DNA of 20,404 nucleotides from Bacillota bacterium (lineage in GTDB: Bacteria; Bacillota; Negativicutes; Sporomusales; Sporomusaceae). The number at the start of each line of letters is the position of its first letter. Position 1 is the stretch's first letter. Position numbers and translations under genes: made by a program. The stretch is from positions 1 through 20,404 of the forward strand of contig JAEZVB010000143.1 in assembly GCA_023443285.1 (NCBI GenBank), given 5' to 3'. The notes under the pieces were generated by a model. It saw nothing but the letters and a program-made list of their open reading frames with translations, ran no database searches and was not told the origin of the DNA. Of this stretch, positions 6,159 through 13,049 are shown piece by piece.

Positions 6159-7553
6159 TTACTTATCTGATTTTTCTTCTGACAAACCTACAACACTAAG
6201 CAAAGTATCTGCATGAAAGGTATCCAGTTTTCTCATTTCTATGAAAATAAATACTCCTGTTATTACCGAGGATACGAGATCCGCTAATGGTCCTGCTGAT
6301 AATATTCCATTCAATCCATAAAATTGTGGTAATATGATCAAAGCCGGAATCAATACTAATACTTGCCTTGATAACCCTAATAAGGCAGAGTGCAACGGCT
6401 TGCCGACAGCCTGGAAATAATTTGAGGAAACAATCTGAAAGCCGATAATTGGCAGGAACATTAAAAATCTCTTAATTGCAAAGGTTCCAAAAGTAATGAG
6501 CTCTTCATCCTTACTGTTAAACATGCAAACCATCTGTTCCGGGAGTACTCTTGTTAGAATCCATCCAAGTATTACGATTGCGGTTGCAGCAATGACAGAT
6601 AGTCTATAAGCTTCCTTTACTCTGTCATATTTCTTTGCTCCGTAATTATAACCGATAATGGGTTGAACCCCTTGGTTAATACCAAAGATCGGCATAATTA
6701 TTAATGTGGTTATACTATTTACAATGCCCATACCTGAGATTGCTATATCTCCTCCGTAAGTAGCTAATCCTCTGTTCATTATAAAATTCAATACACTCGC
6801 AGCAATCTGCATCGCAAAAGACGCCGTTCCCAAAACAATAATTTTACTAATGTATTCTGGATTTAATTTTAAATATTTCGCTTGAATTCTTAATAAACTT
6901 TTTCCCCGGAAGAAATAAAATAATACCCATACAGCAGAAATAGCCTGCGATATGATGGTTGATAAAGCAGCTCCCTTCATCCCCCAATGGAAAACAAAGA
7001 TAAAAATCGGATTTAAAATTGTGTTAATCAATGCTCCAATCAGCATCGTATTCATAGCGGTTCGTGGATTACCTTCTGACCGAATAAAATTGTTCATACC
7101 AAAACCAATCGATTGAAAAACACCTCCTAGCAGGATTATTTGTACATAATCCTTGGCATAGGGTAAAATCTGTTCACTGGCACCCATCAGCTTCAAAAGC
7201 GATTCCAATGTCGCCAGTCCGACGATCGTTATAATGAGAGAACTAAGTATTAGCAAAACCAATGCATTACCGAATATTCCCTCTGCTTCCTCCTTCTTAT
7301 CTTGTCCCAAACGGATTGCCACTAAAGAATTAGCACCAATTCCTATCAGCATGGAGAAGGCCATCATAACCAGCATGATTGGAAAAGCGATTGTTGTTGC
7401 ACCAATTCCCAAGGATCCTACACCATGACCGACAAAAATCCGGTCTACGACATTATATAATGCATTTACAAGCATTCCAATAATTGCCGGTATCGAAAAC
7501 TTCATTAATAATTTTGATATTTTTAGTTCACCTAGTTGTTTTGATCTGTCCAT
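6159..7553 (-). CDS. MATE-family efflux transporter
   Basis: This 464-aa integral membrane protein has about twelve hydrophobic segments in two homologous halves. The N-terminal half begins with KLLMKFSIPAIIGMLVNALY and contains the MATE hallmark VVDRIFVGHGVGSLGIGATT. The second half carries FGINQGVQPIIGYNYGAKKY, another MATE signature. MATE proteins export cationic drugs or metabolites using a Na+ or H+ gradient; the substrate here is unknown. GGGAG lies about eight bases before the ATG, and a consensus-like promoter is seen 75-100 bases upstream. It ends 69 bases from the relic on the opposite strand and appears to be transcribed alone. The length is normal for the family. Confidence 0.93.
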   Translation of the reverse strand: MDRSKQLGELKISKLLMKFSIPAIIGMLVNALYNVVDRIFVGHGVGSLGIGATTIAFPIMLVMMAFSMLIGIGANSLVAIRLGQDKKEEAEGIFGNALVLLILSSLIITIVGLATLESLLKLMGASEQILPYAKDYVQIILLGGVFQSIGFGMNNFIRSEGNPRTAMNTMLIGALINTILNPIFIFVFHWGMKGAALSTIISQAISAVWVLFYFFRGKSLLRIQAKYLKLNPEYISKIIVLGTASFAMQIAASVLNFIMNRGLATYGGDIAISGMGIVNSITTLIIMPIFGINQGVQPIIGYNYGAKKYDRVKEAYRLSVIAATAIVILGWILTRVLPEQMVCMFNSKDEELITFGTFAIKRFLMFLPIIGFQIVSSNYFQAVGKPLHSALLGLSRQVLVLIPALIILPQFYGLNGILSAGPLADLVSSVITGVFIFIEMRKLDTFHADTLLSVVGLSEEKSDK

Positions 7554-7626
7554 TCTCTTCTCCCTTTGATAATTCGCTTAAGTTATCCGTAACCAATATA
7601 GGAATTAGTTTAATCACGGTTTCTTA

Positions 7627-7655
7627 ATTATATTATGTTGTTACGAATATTACAA
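7627..7655 (-). promoter_or_regulatory. Promoter of MATE gene
   Basis: On the minus strand TTGTAA (7655-7650) and TATAAT (7632-7627) are separated by exactly 17 bases. Transcription would start near 7620, leaving a leader of about 65 bases. Confidence 0.65.
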
Positions 7656-7767
7656 TAACTTCGTTTGAAGAGAGGTGATAGTTATGATGATCGATAAAAA
7701 GATAACTCATAGCAACTATACCACACGCAAAAGCGTACCCGTTAGCTCTGTGCTAAAAGGTACTACA

Positions 7768-8691
7768 TTAATCATTCAAGATACTGCGGATCCAGCCGGT
7801 CACTCCTTCCGGCAGGCGCTCGTCATAAGCCTGTCCATTATCAAATATCAGATTGGAATGTACGGCATTGACAATACAGTGCTGCCCCATTTCGATGCCG
7901 AAATTAATCGATGCGACACCGCCGTCAGAATTTCTCACCCACTCAGGGAAATAGCATATACAGTTCTCCATCTTCTGAAGCTCCTCTTCCATATATGCAA
8001 GACATTTATCAAATTGGGTAAGTTCGTCTCTTCTGCCATGAGTCAGAAGTAAATTGACTTTTTTCGTTTTTAACAAATCAATTTCCTCTTTACATGGTGT
8101 ATGGCCTGCTCCCATAGGTACAAATCCGTCAAACTCATCCGGTGTATTCAAAAGAAGTTCCCAGATAAATGTTCCTCCTTTGGAATTACCAAAAATGACA
8201 GTCTTTGAAACATTTTTTTCCTCAACCTTTATCTTCCGGATCAATTCCATGCACGGTGCAATATAGTCATCACTCCAACCACCTATCACTCTATCATCCG
8301 GCATTCTCTTCTCATTTGCAACGGGAATGAGGATGTAAGCACCTCCCCCCATGCTTTCCTGATAGGTTTCGCAAGCATACAACTCACCACCACAGTAATT
8401 GATGCAAAGCTCCCCATCAAGTGCATTACTGGCTCCGTGAAAAAAAACCAGTAGTGGGTACTGTTTCGACGCATCCTTTCCATTCTTCACCGGGTCATAT
8501 AGATAATAGGTAATGTCCCCTACCGTACCACAGGGAAAAACATATTTTTCGTAAAGTGAAAAATACTTTCCCGCACGATAAGATGGTGCAAAACTCACAA
8601 AATCCCCCGGCGCCATTTCTTCCTGCCAAGGTGCTCTCACATTATCCTTTTTGTTTTCTTTCTTTAACATAGAAGCCTTATTTTCTACCAT
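7768..8691 (-). CDS. Alpha/beta-hydrolase esterase-like protein
   Basis: This 307-aa protein has no signal peptide, so it is likely cytoplasmic. It has an alpha/beta-hydrolase core: YPLLVFFHGASNA with the HG oxyanion-type motif at residues 85-86, the nucleophile elbow VIFGNSKGG with Ser170, a probable acid Asp222 in LLLTHGRRDE, and a probable His271 or His278 in GQHCIVNAVHSN. The pattern resembles PHB-depolymerase or feruloyl-esterase-like hydrolases, and the substrate could be an acylated carbohydrate or another ester. GGAGG lies six bases before the ATG. There is no co-transcribed partner: the MATE gene downstream has its own promoter. The 3' end is overlapped by an antisense open frame that I judge to be a shadow. 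Confidence 0.78.
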   Translation of the reverse strand: MVENKASMLKKENKKDNVRAPWQEEMAPGDFVSFAPSYRAGKYFSLYEKYVFPCGTVGDITYYLYDPVKNGKDASKQYPLLVFFHGASNALDGELCINYCGGELYACETYQESMGGGAYILIPVANEKRMPDDRVIGGWSDDYIAPCMELIRKIKVEEKNVSKTVIFGNSKGGTFIWELLLNTPDEFDGFVPMGAGHTPCKEEIDLLKTKKVNLLLTHGRRDELTQFDKCLAYMEEELQKMENCICYFPEWVRNSDGGVASINFGIEMGQHCIVNAVHSNLIFDNGQAYDERLPEGVTGWIRSILND

Positions 8692-8847
8692 TCATTTCCT
8701 CCACTCGGTATTCGCAATACATTCGCGCGTCTTCTTCCCTGTTCTCTAATTATGCTCAACACTTTTTTCATACTGGTTTTCTATAATGATTTCTTTTTTC
8801 TTTATCCAAATGGTTGTGGCATGCTGAAATTCCAAATTCATAGGAAT

Positions 8848-8856
8848 ATTATACCA
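8848..8856 (-). promoter_or_regulatory. Extended -10 promoter for esterase gene
   Basis: On the minus strand TGG at 8856-8854 is followed directly by a consensus TATAAT (8853-8848), an extended -10 element. No good -35 box is seen at 17 bases. The leader would be about 150 bases. Confidence 0.45.
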
Positions 8857-8945
8857 TATAATTAACAATTATAGAATATTTTTTTCTTATGTAACCCATT
8901 TTGTAGCAAATTGTTAGTCGAGTAGACCTATCCTTTATAGGATAA

Positions 8946-9041
8946 GCCCCTCACGGAACATTACCTGCCAAAGTAAAGGCTGTTTTACCGGAAAACTTTG
9001 AATCTATTGTTGTAGGGATTGCATACGCAAAATCAATATAA
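8946..9041 (+). pseudogene. Possible 31-codon coding relic
   Basis: The gap 8692-9179 has no intact gene. The plus strand at 8946-9041 has an open frame without a start codon that looks protein-like (LPAKVKAVLPENFESIVVGI) and ends in TAA at a hairpin. It is bounded upstream by an in-frame stop. I do not recognise the family, and chance is not excluded. Confidence 0.25.
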
Positions 9042-9070
9042 GCAGGAATTTTATAACACACTTCCTGCTT
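9040..9070. terminator. 9-bp hairpin, possible terminator
   Basis: AAGCAGGAA (9040-9048) and TTCCTGCTT (9062-9070) are perfect inverted arms with a 13-base loop. It lies about 110 bases past the end of the membrane-protein gene on the minus strand, followed there by ATATTGATTTT, so it may end that transcript. The T-tract is poor. Confidence 0.45.
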
Positions 9071-9179
9071 ACTCTAAAACTTCAATTCAATTTCCACTTG
9101 TTATGCTTTTTATTGTTTTGAGCCCCTTTTTTCTTTGCATCTGTTATGAGGAGATATAAACGCCCCTATAATACCTTTA

Positions 9180-9875
9180 TCAGTTTCCAGAAGGAGCTAG
9201 GTTGCCTCGTTTATCCAATAATCTATAAGAATATATGGCTGCCACAATAAATAGTACTGTATTTCCCTTGTTAATAATACCTATATAAACAGGTTGTAAT
9301 GCCTGTGGAGCTAATAGGGAACAAATCGAGCCAAACACTAAAAAGATAAAGGGGTTTAAAAAAGCAATCCAACGCTTTATTACGGTTTTCCCTTGAATAA
9401 TAAGTACAAATAGAAGTATCTGCGGGAAGACCCATGTGATTACATAGTGTACGATAAAGGTAGGCATAATTGCTAACATAATATCATTGATAACGTGTTC
9501 CGCCAGCGTTCTCTGTCCTGCCTCCGTAAGCCGTTGATAGATCATGGGGAAATAGCATAAAACACTATGTATGAACGAAGCCCCCATAACAGTTCCAAAT
9601 GAAACGGAAAAGAAATAAACATTTGCCGCTTTTGGATGTGTTTTTGCAAGTAGACATCGTATGCTCCAGAACCCAAGTAAATAAAAAGGTATAAAGAATG
9701 CGCACAGATTGAGTGAAAGGGGGAAGCGCCAGCTCGCCATATTCATCCATGCGGGATCTATGATAGTCATGCCGCTTGGTTCTCCCGTAAACTCTAAAAG
9801 GTTATCAGCAACCGCAATTATTGCCGCACTTATAGCAGCGAGTATGCAAAAAAGAGTGTTTTTTTTACCAACCAT
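9180..9875 (-). CDS. Multi-spanning membrane protein, unknown function
   Basis: This 231-aa hydrophobic protein has about six or seven membrane segments: near residues 8-24, 55-73, 88-105, 132-160, 170-190 and 200-218. It has an early acidic motif VADNLLEF after the first segment. The layout recalls uncharacterised clostridial membrane families such as DUF6796, but I am not sure of that name. AGAAGGATTAAT before the ATG is a good ribosome site. It lies 74 bases downstream of a TetR-family gene on the same strand with no visible terminator between, so the regulator very likely controls it, as is usual for TetR-linked membrane proteins. A transport or drug-tolerance role is possible but is not shown by any motif. 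Confidence 0.72.
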   Translation of the reverse strand: MVGKKNTLFCILAAISAAIIAVADNLLEFTGEPSGMTIIDPAWMNMASWRFPLSLNLCAFFIPFYLLGFWSIRCLLAKTHPKAANVYFFSVSFGTVMGASFIHSVLCYFPMIYQRLTEAGQRTLAEHVINDIMLAIMPTFIVHYVITWVFPQILLFVLIIQGKTVIKRWIAFLNPFIFLVFGSICSLLAPQALQPVYIGIINKGNTVLFIVAAIYSYRLLDKRGNLAPSGN

Positions 9876-9949
9876 ATTAATCCTTCTTTCTCCAATTTGT
9901 TAATTTATAAAAAATCAAGAACGCACTTAGAACACTTAATCTTTATCTT

Positions 9950-10552
9950 TCATTTTGTCTCATTTTCGTTCGAGCCAAAAATGCAATCAATGATTAGTGA
10001 TATGATACCGTCAATATTTTTTTCAACTGCCCCTTCAAGTAGCATCTTTCTATTTGTTGATGTCAGCGCTATAATTTTTACATAGTTTGCTATAACTTTC
10101 CAGTCACAATTGGTACATTTATCGGGAATAAGCCTTAAAAACGCATTGGTTGTAACCGCTACATCCTCTTCCATCGGTATAATGCTTTTGGGTGCGCGTG
10201 CAGTTAGCACAGCAAGGTCTTCGGCTGTAAGATAGGAGTAAAGATTATCCTCTCCAAATGCCATACGCTTTAGAATCTTTCTTATGCATTCTTTCGTAAG
10301 TCCTCCTTCCTCGCTTATAAGAGCCATAATCTCTCGTTTAAAAACCTCGCGTTTATACTGAATGATAGAAGCTATAAACTCCTCCTTGGATGGGAAAAAG
10401 TTATAGAAGGTACCCTTTGCGATACCCGATGCTTTTGCTACCTCCTCTATCGAGGTTCTTTTCATACCAAAACGCTTAATATTCTCAAATCCATTCTCCA
10501 ATAGGTTAATACGTACTTGTTTACGTTTTTCATCGTTAAAAATAACAGGCAA
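9950..10552 (-). CDS. TetR/AcrR-family transcriptional regulator, TTG start
   Basis: This 200-aa regulator has a clear TetR helix-turn-helix: TSIEEVAKASGIAKGTFYNF at residues 33-52, followed by FPSKEEFIASII. The helical C-terminal domain shows no known ligand signature. The frame starts with TTG at 10552-10550, eight bases after a perfect GAGGAG (10566-10561), and there is no ATG nearby in frame before the HTH, so TTG is the likely start. A near-consensus promoter with a 6-bp inverted repeat over the -10 box suggests autoregulation. Its only downstream partner is the membrane protein at 9180-9875. It follows the RiPP maturase gene by 100 bases on the same strand, so read-through from that operon is possible. 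Confidence 0.88.
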   Translation of the reverse strand: MPVIFNDEKRKQVRINLLENGFENIKRFGMKRTSIEEVAKASGIAKGTFYNFFPSKEEFIASIIQYKREVFKREIMALISEEGGLTKECIRKILKRMAFGEDNLYSYLTAEDLAVLTARAPKSIIPMEEDVAVTTNAFLRLIPDKCTNCDWKVIANYVKIIALTSTNRKMLLEGAVEKNIDGIISLIIDCIFGSNENETK

Positions 10553-10569
10553 TGTGCTTACTCCTCAAA

Positions 10570-10622
10570 ATGACTATATTTGTTCTTTAAGTCATAATAT
10601 CACACAAAAAAACGACTGTCAA
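10570..10622 (-). promoter_or_regulatory. Promoter and candidate operator of TetR gene
   Basis: On the minus strand a consensus TTGACA (10622-10617) and TATTAT (10599-10594) have a 17-base spacer. AGTCAT (10590-10595) and ATGACT (10570-10575) form a 6-bp inverted repeat whose upstream arm touches the -10 box, a plausible TetR operator. Confidence 0.7.
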
Positions 10623-10652
10623 TATGAAAGGTATTTTAACATTAATTTTCTC

Positions 10653-12086
10653 TCATAACGTTTTGATACTCTTTATTGGAATATACCCGCTGCCCTGAAA
10701 AACAGCATCCGTTTTTTCAATATAGCCCTCGTTGAAATAAAGGCATTTGGCTTTATCCTCGCCCAGACGATCCCCGGTGATGGCAAAACCCAGGGCACGG
10801 CAACCGCCTATGCAGAATTTCCACCAGCGGCAGTGCTGGCACTTCTCGTTATGTTTGGCAAGCTGCCCAACACAAGTACATACTTCATCCAGATATGCTC
10901 CTTCGGAAAGCAGCTTTTTGAGCTCCTCCTCTTTGACGTTGCCAAGCCGAATGCCATTCTTATCAAAATAACCCGACATTTGAAGACAAGGTATCAGTTC
11001 GCCGGATGCGGTTACACCTATCATTTTTCGGTTACCACCGCAAACAGGCAATGTATCACGATACTCACCCTCACCACAAGAGACGGGGCGATAGTGATAC
11101 CGCTGCAATGTTGGAAAGACGTCCAAAAACTGCCATATCCTCATTTGCATTCGGTGTTCCTTTGCAACGTAACCACGGGTTAAAGTCAGCATGGCGTCGT
11201 AGTATTCTGCGAAGCCCAGACAGGCGCCGCCCTCACATAGCTCGTTGCTGTTTTGCAGCCAACGAGGTGCTTCACTGGTGCGGATGATTCGCATTTCACT
11301 TACACCCAGCTCGTCCAACAGTTTGGCGGTGGGCAGCATAGAAGCAAGATTAAGACGATGAACATTGGTCTGTACCTTTACACGGAATCCTTTTTCGATA
11401 CATAGCTGTATGGCAATAAGAGTCGTTTCCTCCGCACCCTTGTGCCCTCTCATCCAATCGTGCTGTCCCAGTCCATCAAAGGATATTTTCATCAGAGGGT
11501 TGCATCCAAAGGATTTCATCTCTTCAAGCATAGCTGCTGTAATAAAACTACCATTGGTATTAACTTCCTCTACATACATCCCTCGTTTATAGATGCCCCT
11601 TAGGATTTCCATAAAATGAGGATGCAGCATGGGTTCACCGCCGGTAATGGTGAATGCATTCACACCGCAGGCTTGGGCATGGTCCATCAAGCGGATACAC
11701 TCGTCCCAAGAGAATTCCTCTCGTAGGGGTGAACCATCTGCCGCGTTAAAGCAATGAAGACAGTTGTAATTGCACTTGGCGGTGATTTCCCAGTTCATGG
11801 AAGGAAAATAGCGATTTTCGCATAACATCAGCCTCTGCCAATCACTTAAAACTGCGTTTTCTCCGCAACGAGCACACAGATTGCATGTCAACATCCTCTG
11901 CAAAAGCTCGCTGTCTTCCAACTCCTGCCTTCCGTCGCACCGAAGCAATAACAAAAATTCCTCCTGTGTAAGACCTACCGCATCCCGCTGCCCCTTTGTG
12001 TAATAGGCGTAGGGCACCATCATCCACGAGCGCAGGGCAATATTGACGTTTAGGATGTAATGATTTTGTTGATTTTGTCTTTTCAT
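10653..12086 (-). CDS. Radical SAM/SPASM peptide maturase
   Basis: This 477-aa enzyme should modify the leader-bearing peptides encoded just upstream. The radical SAM cluster motif is CNYNCLHC (Cys105, 109, 112), followed by ITGGEPMLHPHF at about 147-158 and KISFDG at 200-205. A C-terminal SPASM-type region offers further cysteines (349, 367, 403, 405, 416, 419, 425, 429, 448), including KCQHCRWWKFCIGGC, enough for one or two extra 4Fe-4S clusters. The first 95 residues precede the radical SAM fold, may bind the leader, and hold an unusual CNLCARC triplet (68, 71, 74). Relatives make thioether (sactipeptide or ranthipeptide) or carbon-carbon crosslinks; the bond type cannot be read from sequence. 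AGGAGG lies about 11 bases before the ATG. A strong hairpin separates it from the precursor gene, as if to lower its expression relative to substrate. Confidence 0.93.
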   Translation of the reverse strand: MKRQNQQNHYILNVNIALRSWMMVPYAYYTKGQRDAVGLTQEEFLLLLRCDGRQELEDSELLQRMLTCNLCARCGENAVLSDWQRLMLCENRYFPSMNWEITAKCNYNCLHCFNAADGSPLREEFSWDECIRLMDHAQACGVNAFTITGGEPMLHPHFMEILRGIYKRGMYVEEVNTNGSFITAAMLEEMKSFGCNPLMKISFDGLGQHDWMRGHKGAEETTLIAIQLCIEKGFRVKVQTNVHRLNLASMLPTAKLLDELGVSEMRIIRTSEAPRWLQNSNELCEGGACLGFAEYYDAMLTLTRGYVAKEHRMQMRIWQFLDVFPTLQRYHYRPVSCGEGEYRDTLPVCGGNRKMIGVTASGELIPCLQMSGYFDKNGIRLGNVKEEELKKLLSEGAYLDEVCTCVGQLAKHNEKCQHCRWWKFCIGGCRALGFAITGDRLGEDKAKCLYFNEGYIEKTDAVFQGSGYIPIKSIKTL

Positions 12087-12164
12087 ATCTTCGCTTGCCT
12101 CCTATCGGATTTTGTTCATGCTTTAATCATAAACATAAGTGCATACACTGCAGTAACGCAGTAA

Positions 12165-12197
12165 TAGACAGCTATCACTTTTTGCAATAGCTGTCTA
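12165..12197 (-). promoter_or_regulatory. Intercistronic 11-bp hairpin between precursor and maturase
   Basis: TAGACAGCTAT (12165-12175) and ATAGCTGTCTA (12187-12197) pair perfectly around an 11-base loop, between the precursor stop (12215) and the maturase start (12086). No T-run follows on the minus strand, so it may be an attenuator or an mRNA-stabilising 3' end rather than a full terminator. On the plus strand it is followed by a T-rich stretch. Confidence 0.6.
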
Positions 12198-12214
12198 GCG
12201 TTTGTGTTTTTTGC

Positions 12215-12523
12215 TTATTTAAAAAGACTATGGAATTTGCAGTAATCGCACTGGTATTTCGTAATACCTTCATAAAATTTGTGTAAAGGACGTCCGCAGA
12301 TGCTGCAGGTTTTATCTGGATCGGTATCATTACACCCACCTGCTACAGTATCCAACTCTTCGTCGTTTAGCAATCCGCCTTGAGGGTGCAAGAATGCATA
12401 ATATTGTGCCGCTTCCTCTGCAGTAATTGTAATGTCATTTTCCTTGGCCAAATTAAAAAGCTCAGCAGCAGATTTGATTTCCTTTGCTTTTTCCACTAGT
12501 TCCGGCATAAATTCATGTTTCAT
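12215..12523 (-). CDS. RiPP precursor with Nif11-like leader and CxxC core
   Basis: This 102-aa peptide has a helical leader of Nif11-like character (LVEKAKEIKSAAELFNLAKE, then ITITAEEAAQYYAFLHPQ) ending in LNDEELDTVAGG, with Gly-Gly at 62-63, the standard C39 cleavage site. The predicted 39-residue core starts with Cys64 and carries CSIC (73-76) and CDYC (92-95) separated by 15 residues, with GRPL after the first pair. This is the spacing of a small zinc ribbon. In a radical SAM cluster the cysteines could instead be thioether donors. GGGAG stands about ten bases ahead of the ATG, after a 312-base spacer containing a hairpin and a possible 34-aa frame. It is the most likely substrate of the downstream maturase and of the C39 exporter. 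A function as bacteriocin, signal or metal-binding peptide is unknown. Confidence 0.88.
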   Translation of the reverse strand: MKHEFMPELVEKAKEIKSAAELFNLAKENDITITAEEAAQYYAFLHPQGGLLNDEELDTVAGGCNDTDPDKTCSICGRPLHKFYEGITKYQCDYCKFHSLFK

Positions 12524-12557
12524 AATTTTACATCTCCCTTTTTATTTTGTAGTTTTG

Positions 12558-12584
12558 TATATGGATTAGTTACGATTCCATATA
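12558..12584 (-). promoter_or_regulatory. 8-bp hairpin in precursor-2 leader mRNA
   Basis: TATATGGA (12558-12565) and TCCATATA (12577-12584) are perfect inverted arms around an 11-base loop, 35 bases ahead of the precursor ATG. It could stabilise the 5' end or bind a regulator. It overlaps the end of the 34-aa frame at 12570-12674. Confidence 0.4.
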
Positions 12585-12674
12585 TTTGCTTTGAAACGTA
12601 ACGAAATCTCTGATAATATGATAAGGTTTTGCCAAAAGGCGGGTTAACGATTGATTTACTGTCCCGTTGTCCAA
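12570..12674 (-). CDS. Possible 34-aa small protein between the two precursors
   Basis: On the minus strand a perfect AGGAGG (12685-12680) lies five bases before a TTG at 12674 that opens 34 codons, starting (M)DNGTVNQSLTRLLAKPYHII and ending at TAA 12570-12572. There is no double-Gly leader and no Cys. The strong ribosome site in an otherwise unexplained 312-base spacer is the only support. The use of TTG and the lack of any family resemblance keep confidence low. The rest of the spacer (12524-12569 and 12686-12835) shows only AT-rich sequence and short repeats. Confidence 0.3.
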   Translation of the reverse strand: MDNGTVNQSLTRLLAKPYHIIRDFVTFQSKYMES

Positions 12675-12835
12675 CTCTACCTCCTGCACTTAACCCTAAG
12701 AGCACAGGACGTAAATGGCTTTACATACATACTTCTTTTTTTGATAGCTAGAATTTAAAAATGCATTTATCAAATGTATTTTCTTCTTTTAAATCATCTA
12801 TGTACTACCGCTACCGCTACTGTTAAAAAGTAAAT

Positions 12836-13024
12836 TCAGCCACAGTTCTGTGAAAATGGGTTTGACTTTTGGTCCATAGATTTCAAAGGTTCTGGTGAAC
12901 CCAGCATATCCTTGTTTCGATTATCTAAAACCCCCACCTGATTTACCATCCCACCGACCACTTGATCCAGTTCCTCGTCGGCAAGAACATTTGTCTGTTT
13001 CTGTAAATACTTGTTGTCATCCAT
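12836..13024 (-). CDS. Second RiPP precursor, short GG leader
   Basis: This 62-aa peptide begins with a short acidic leader (MDDNKYLQKQTNVLADEELD) ending in QVVGG, with Gly-Gly at 24-25, matching the end of the other leader (DEELDTVAGG). The predicted 37-residue core is hydrophilic, rich in Asn, Asp, Ser and Pro, and holds only one cysteine, at the penultimate position (QNCG). It is therefore not a thioether peptide with internal crosslinks, unless a non-Cys modification is made. AAGGAGG about nine bases before the ATG is one of the strongest ribosome sites here. It follows the ABC2 stop codon by 25 bases, so it belongs to the exporter operon. It may be a second product, a partner peptide, or a signal peptide. 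Confidence 0.82.
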   Translation of the reverse strand: MDDNKYLQKQTNVLADEELDQVVGGMVNQVGVLDNRNKDMLGSPEPLKSMDQKSNPFSQNCG

Positions 13025-13049
13025 CCTAATTACCTCCTTTATTTTTTTG

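Noticed and set aside
7735..7763. Imperfect inverted repeat just past the esterase stop codon
   Set aside because: Two mismatches and no T-run on the minus strand; not convincing as a terminator.
7675..8052. Plus-strand open frame of 125 codons with an AGAGGTG-like site before an ATG
   Set aside because: Three quarters of it is antisense to the well-supported esterase gene, and the translation has no family character; its free first 30 codons are too little to call a gene.
12520..12705. Minus-strand 61-codon frame with an internal Ala-Gly-Gly, overlapping the precursor 2 start codon
   Set aside because: No acidic leader precedes the Gly-Gly and no ribosome site suits its GTG start; the perfect AGGAGG in the region fits the 34-codon frame in another phase better.
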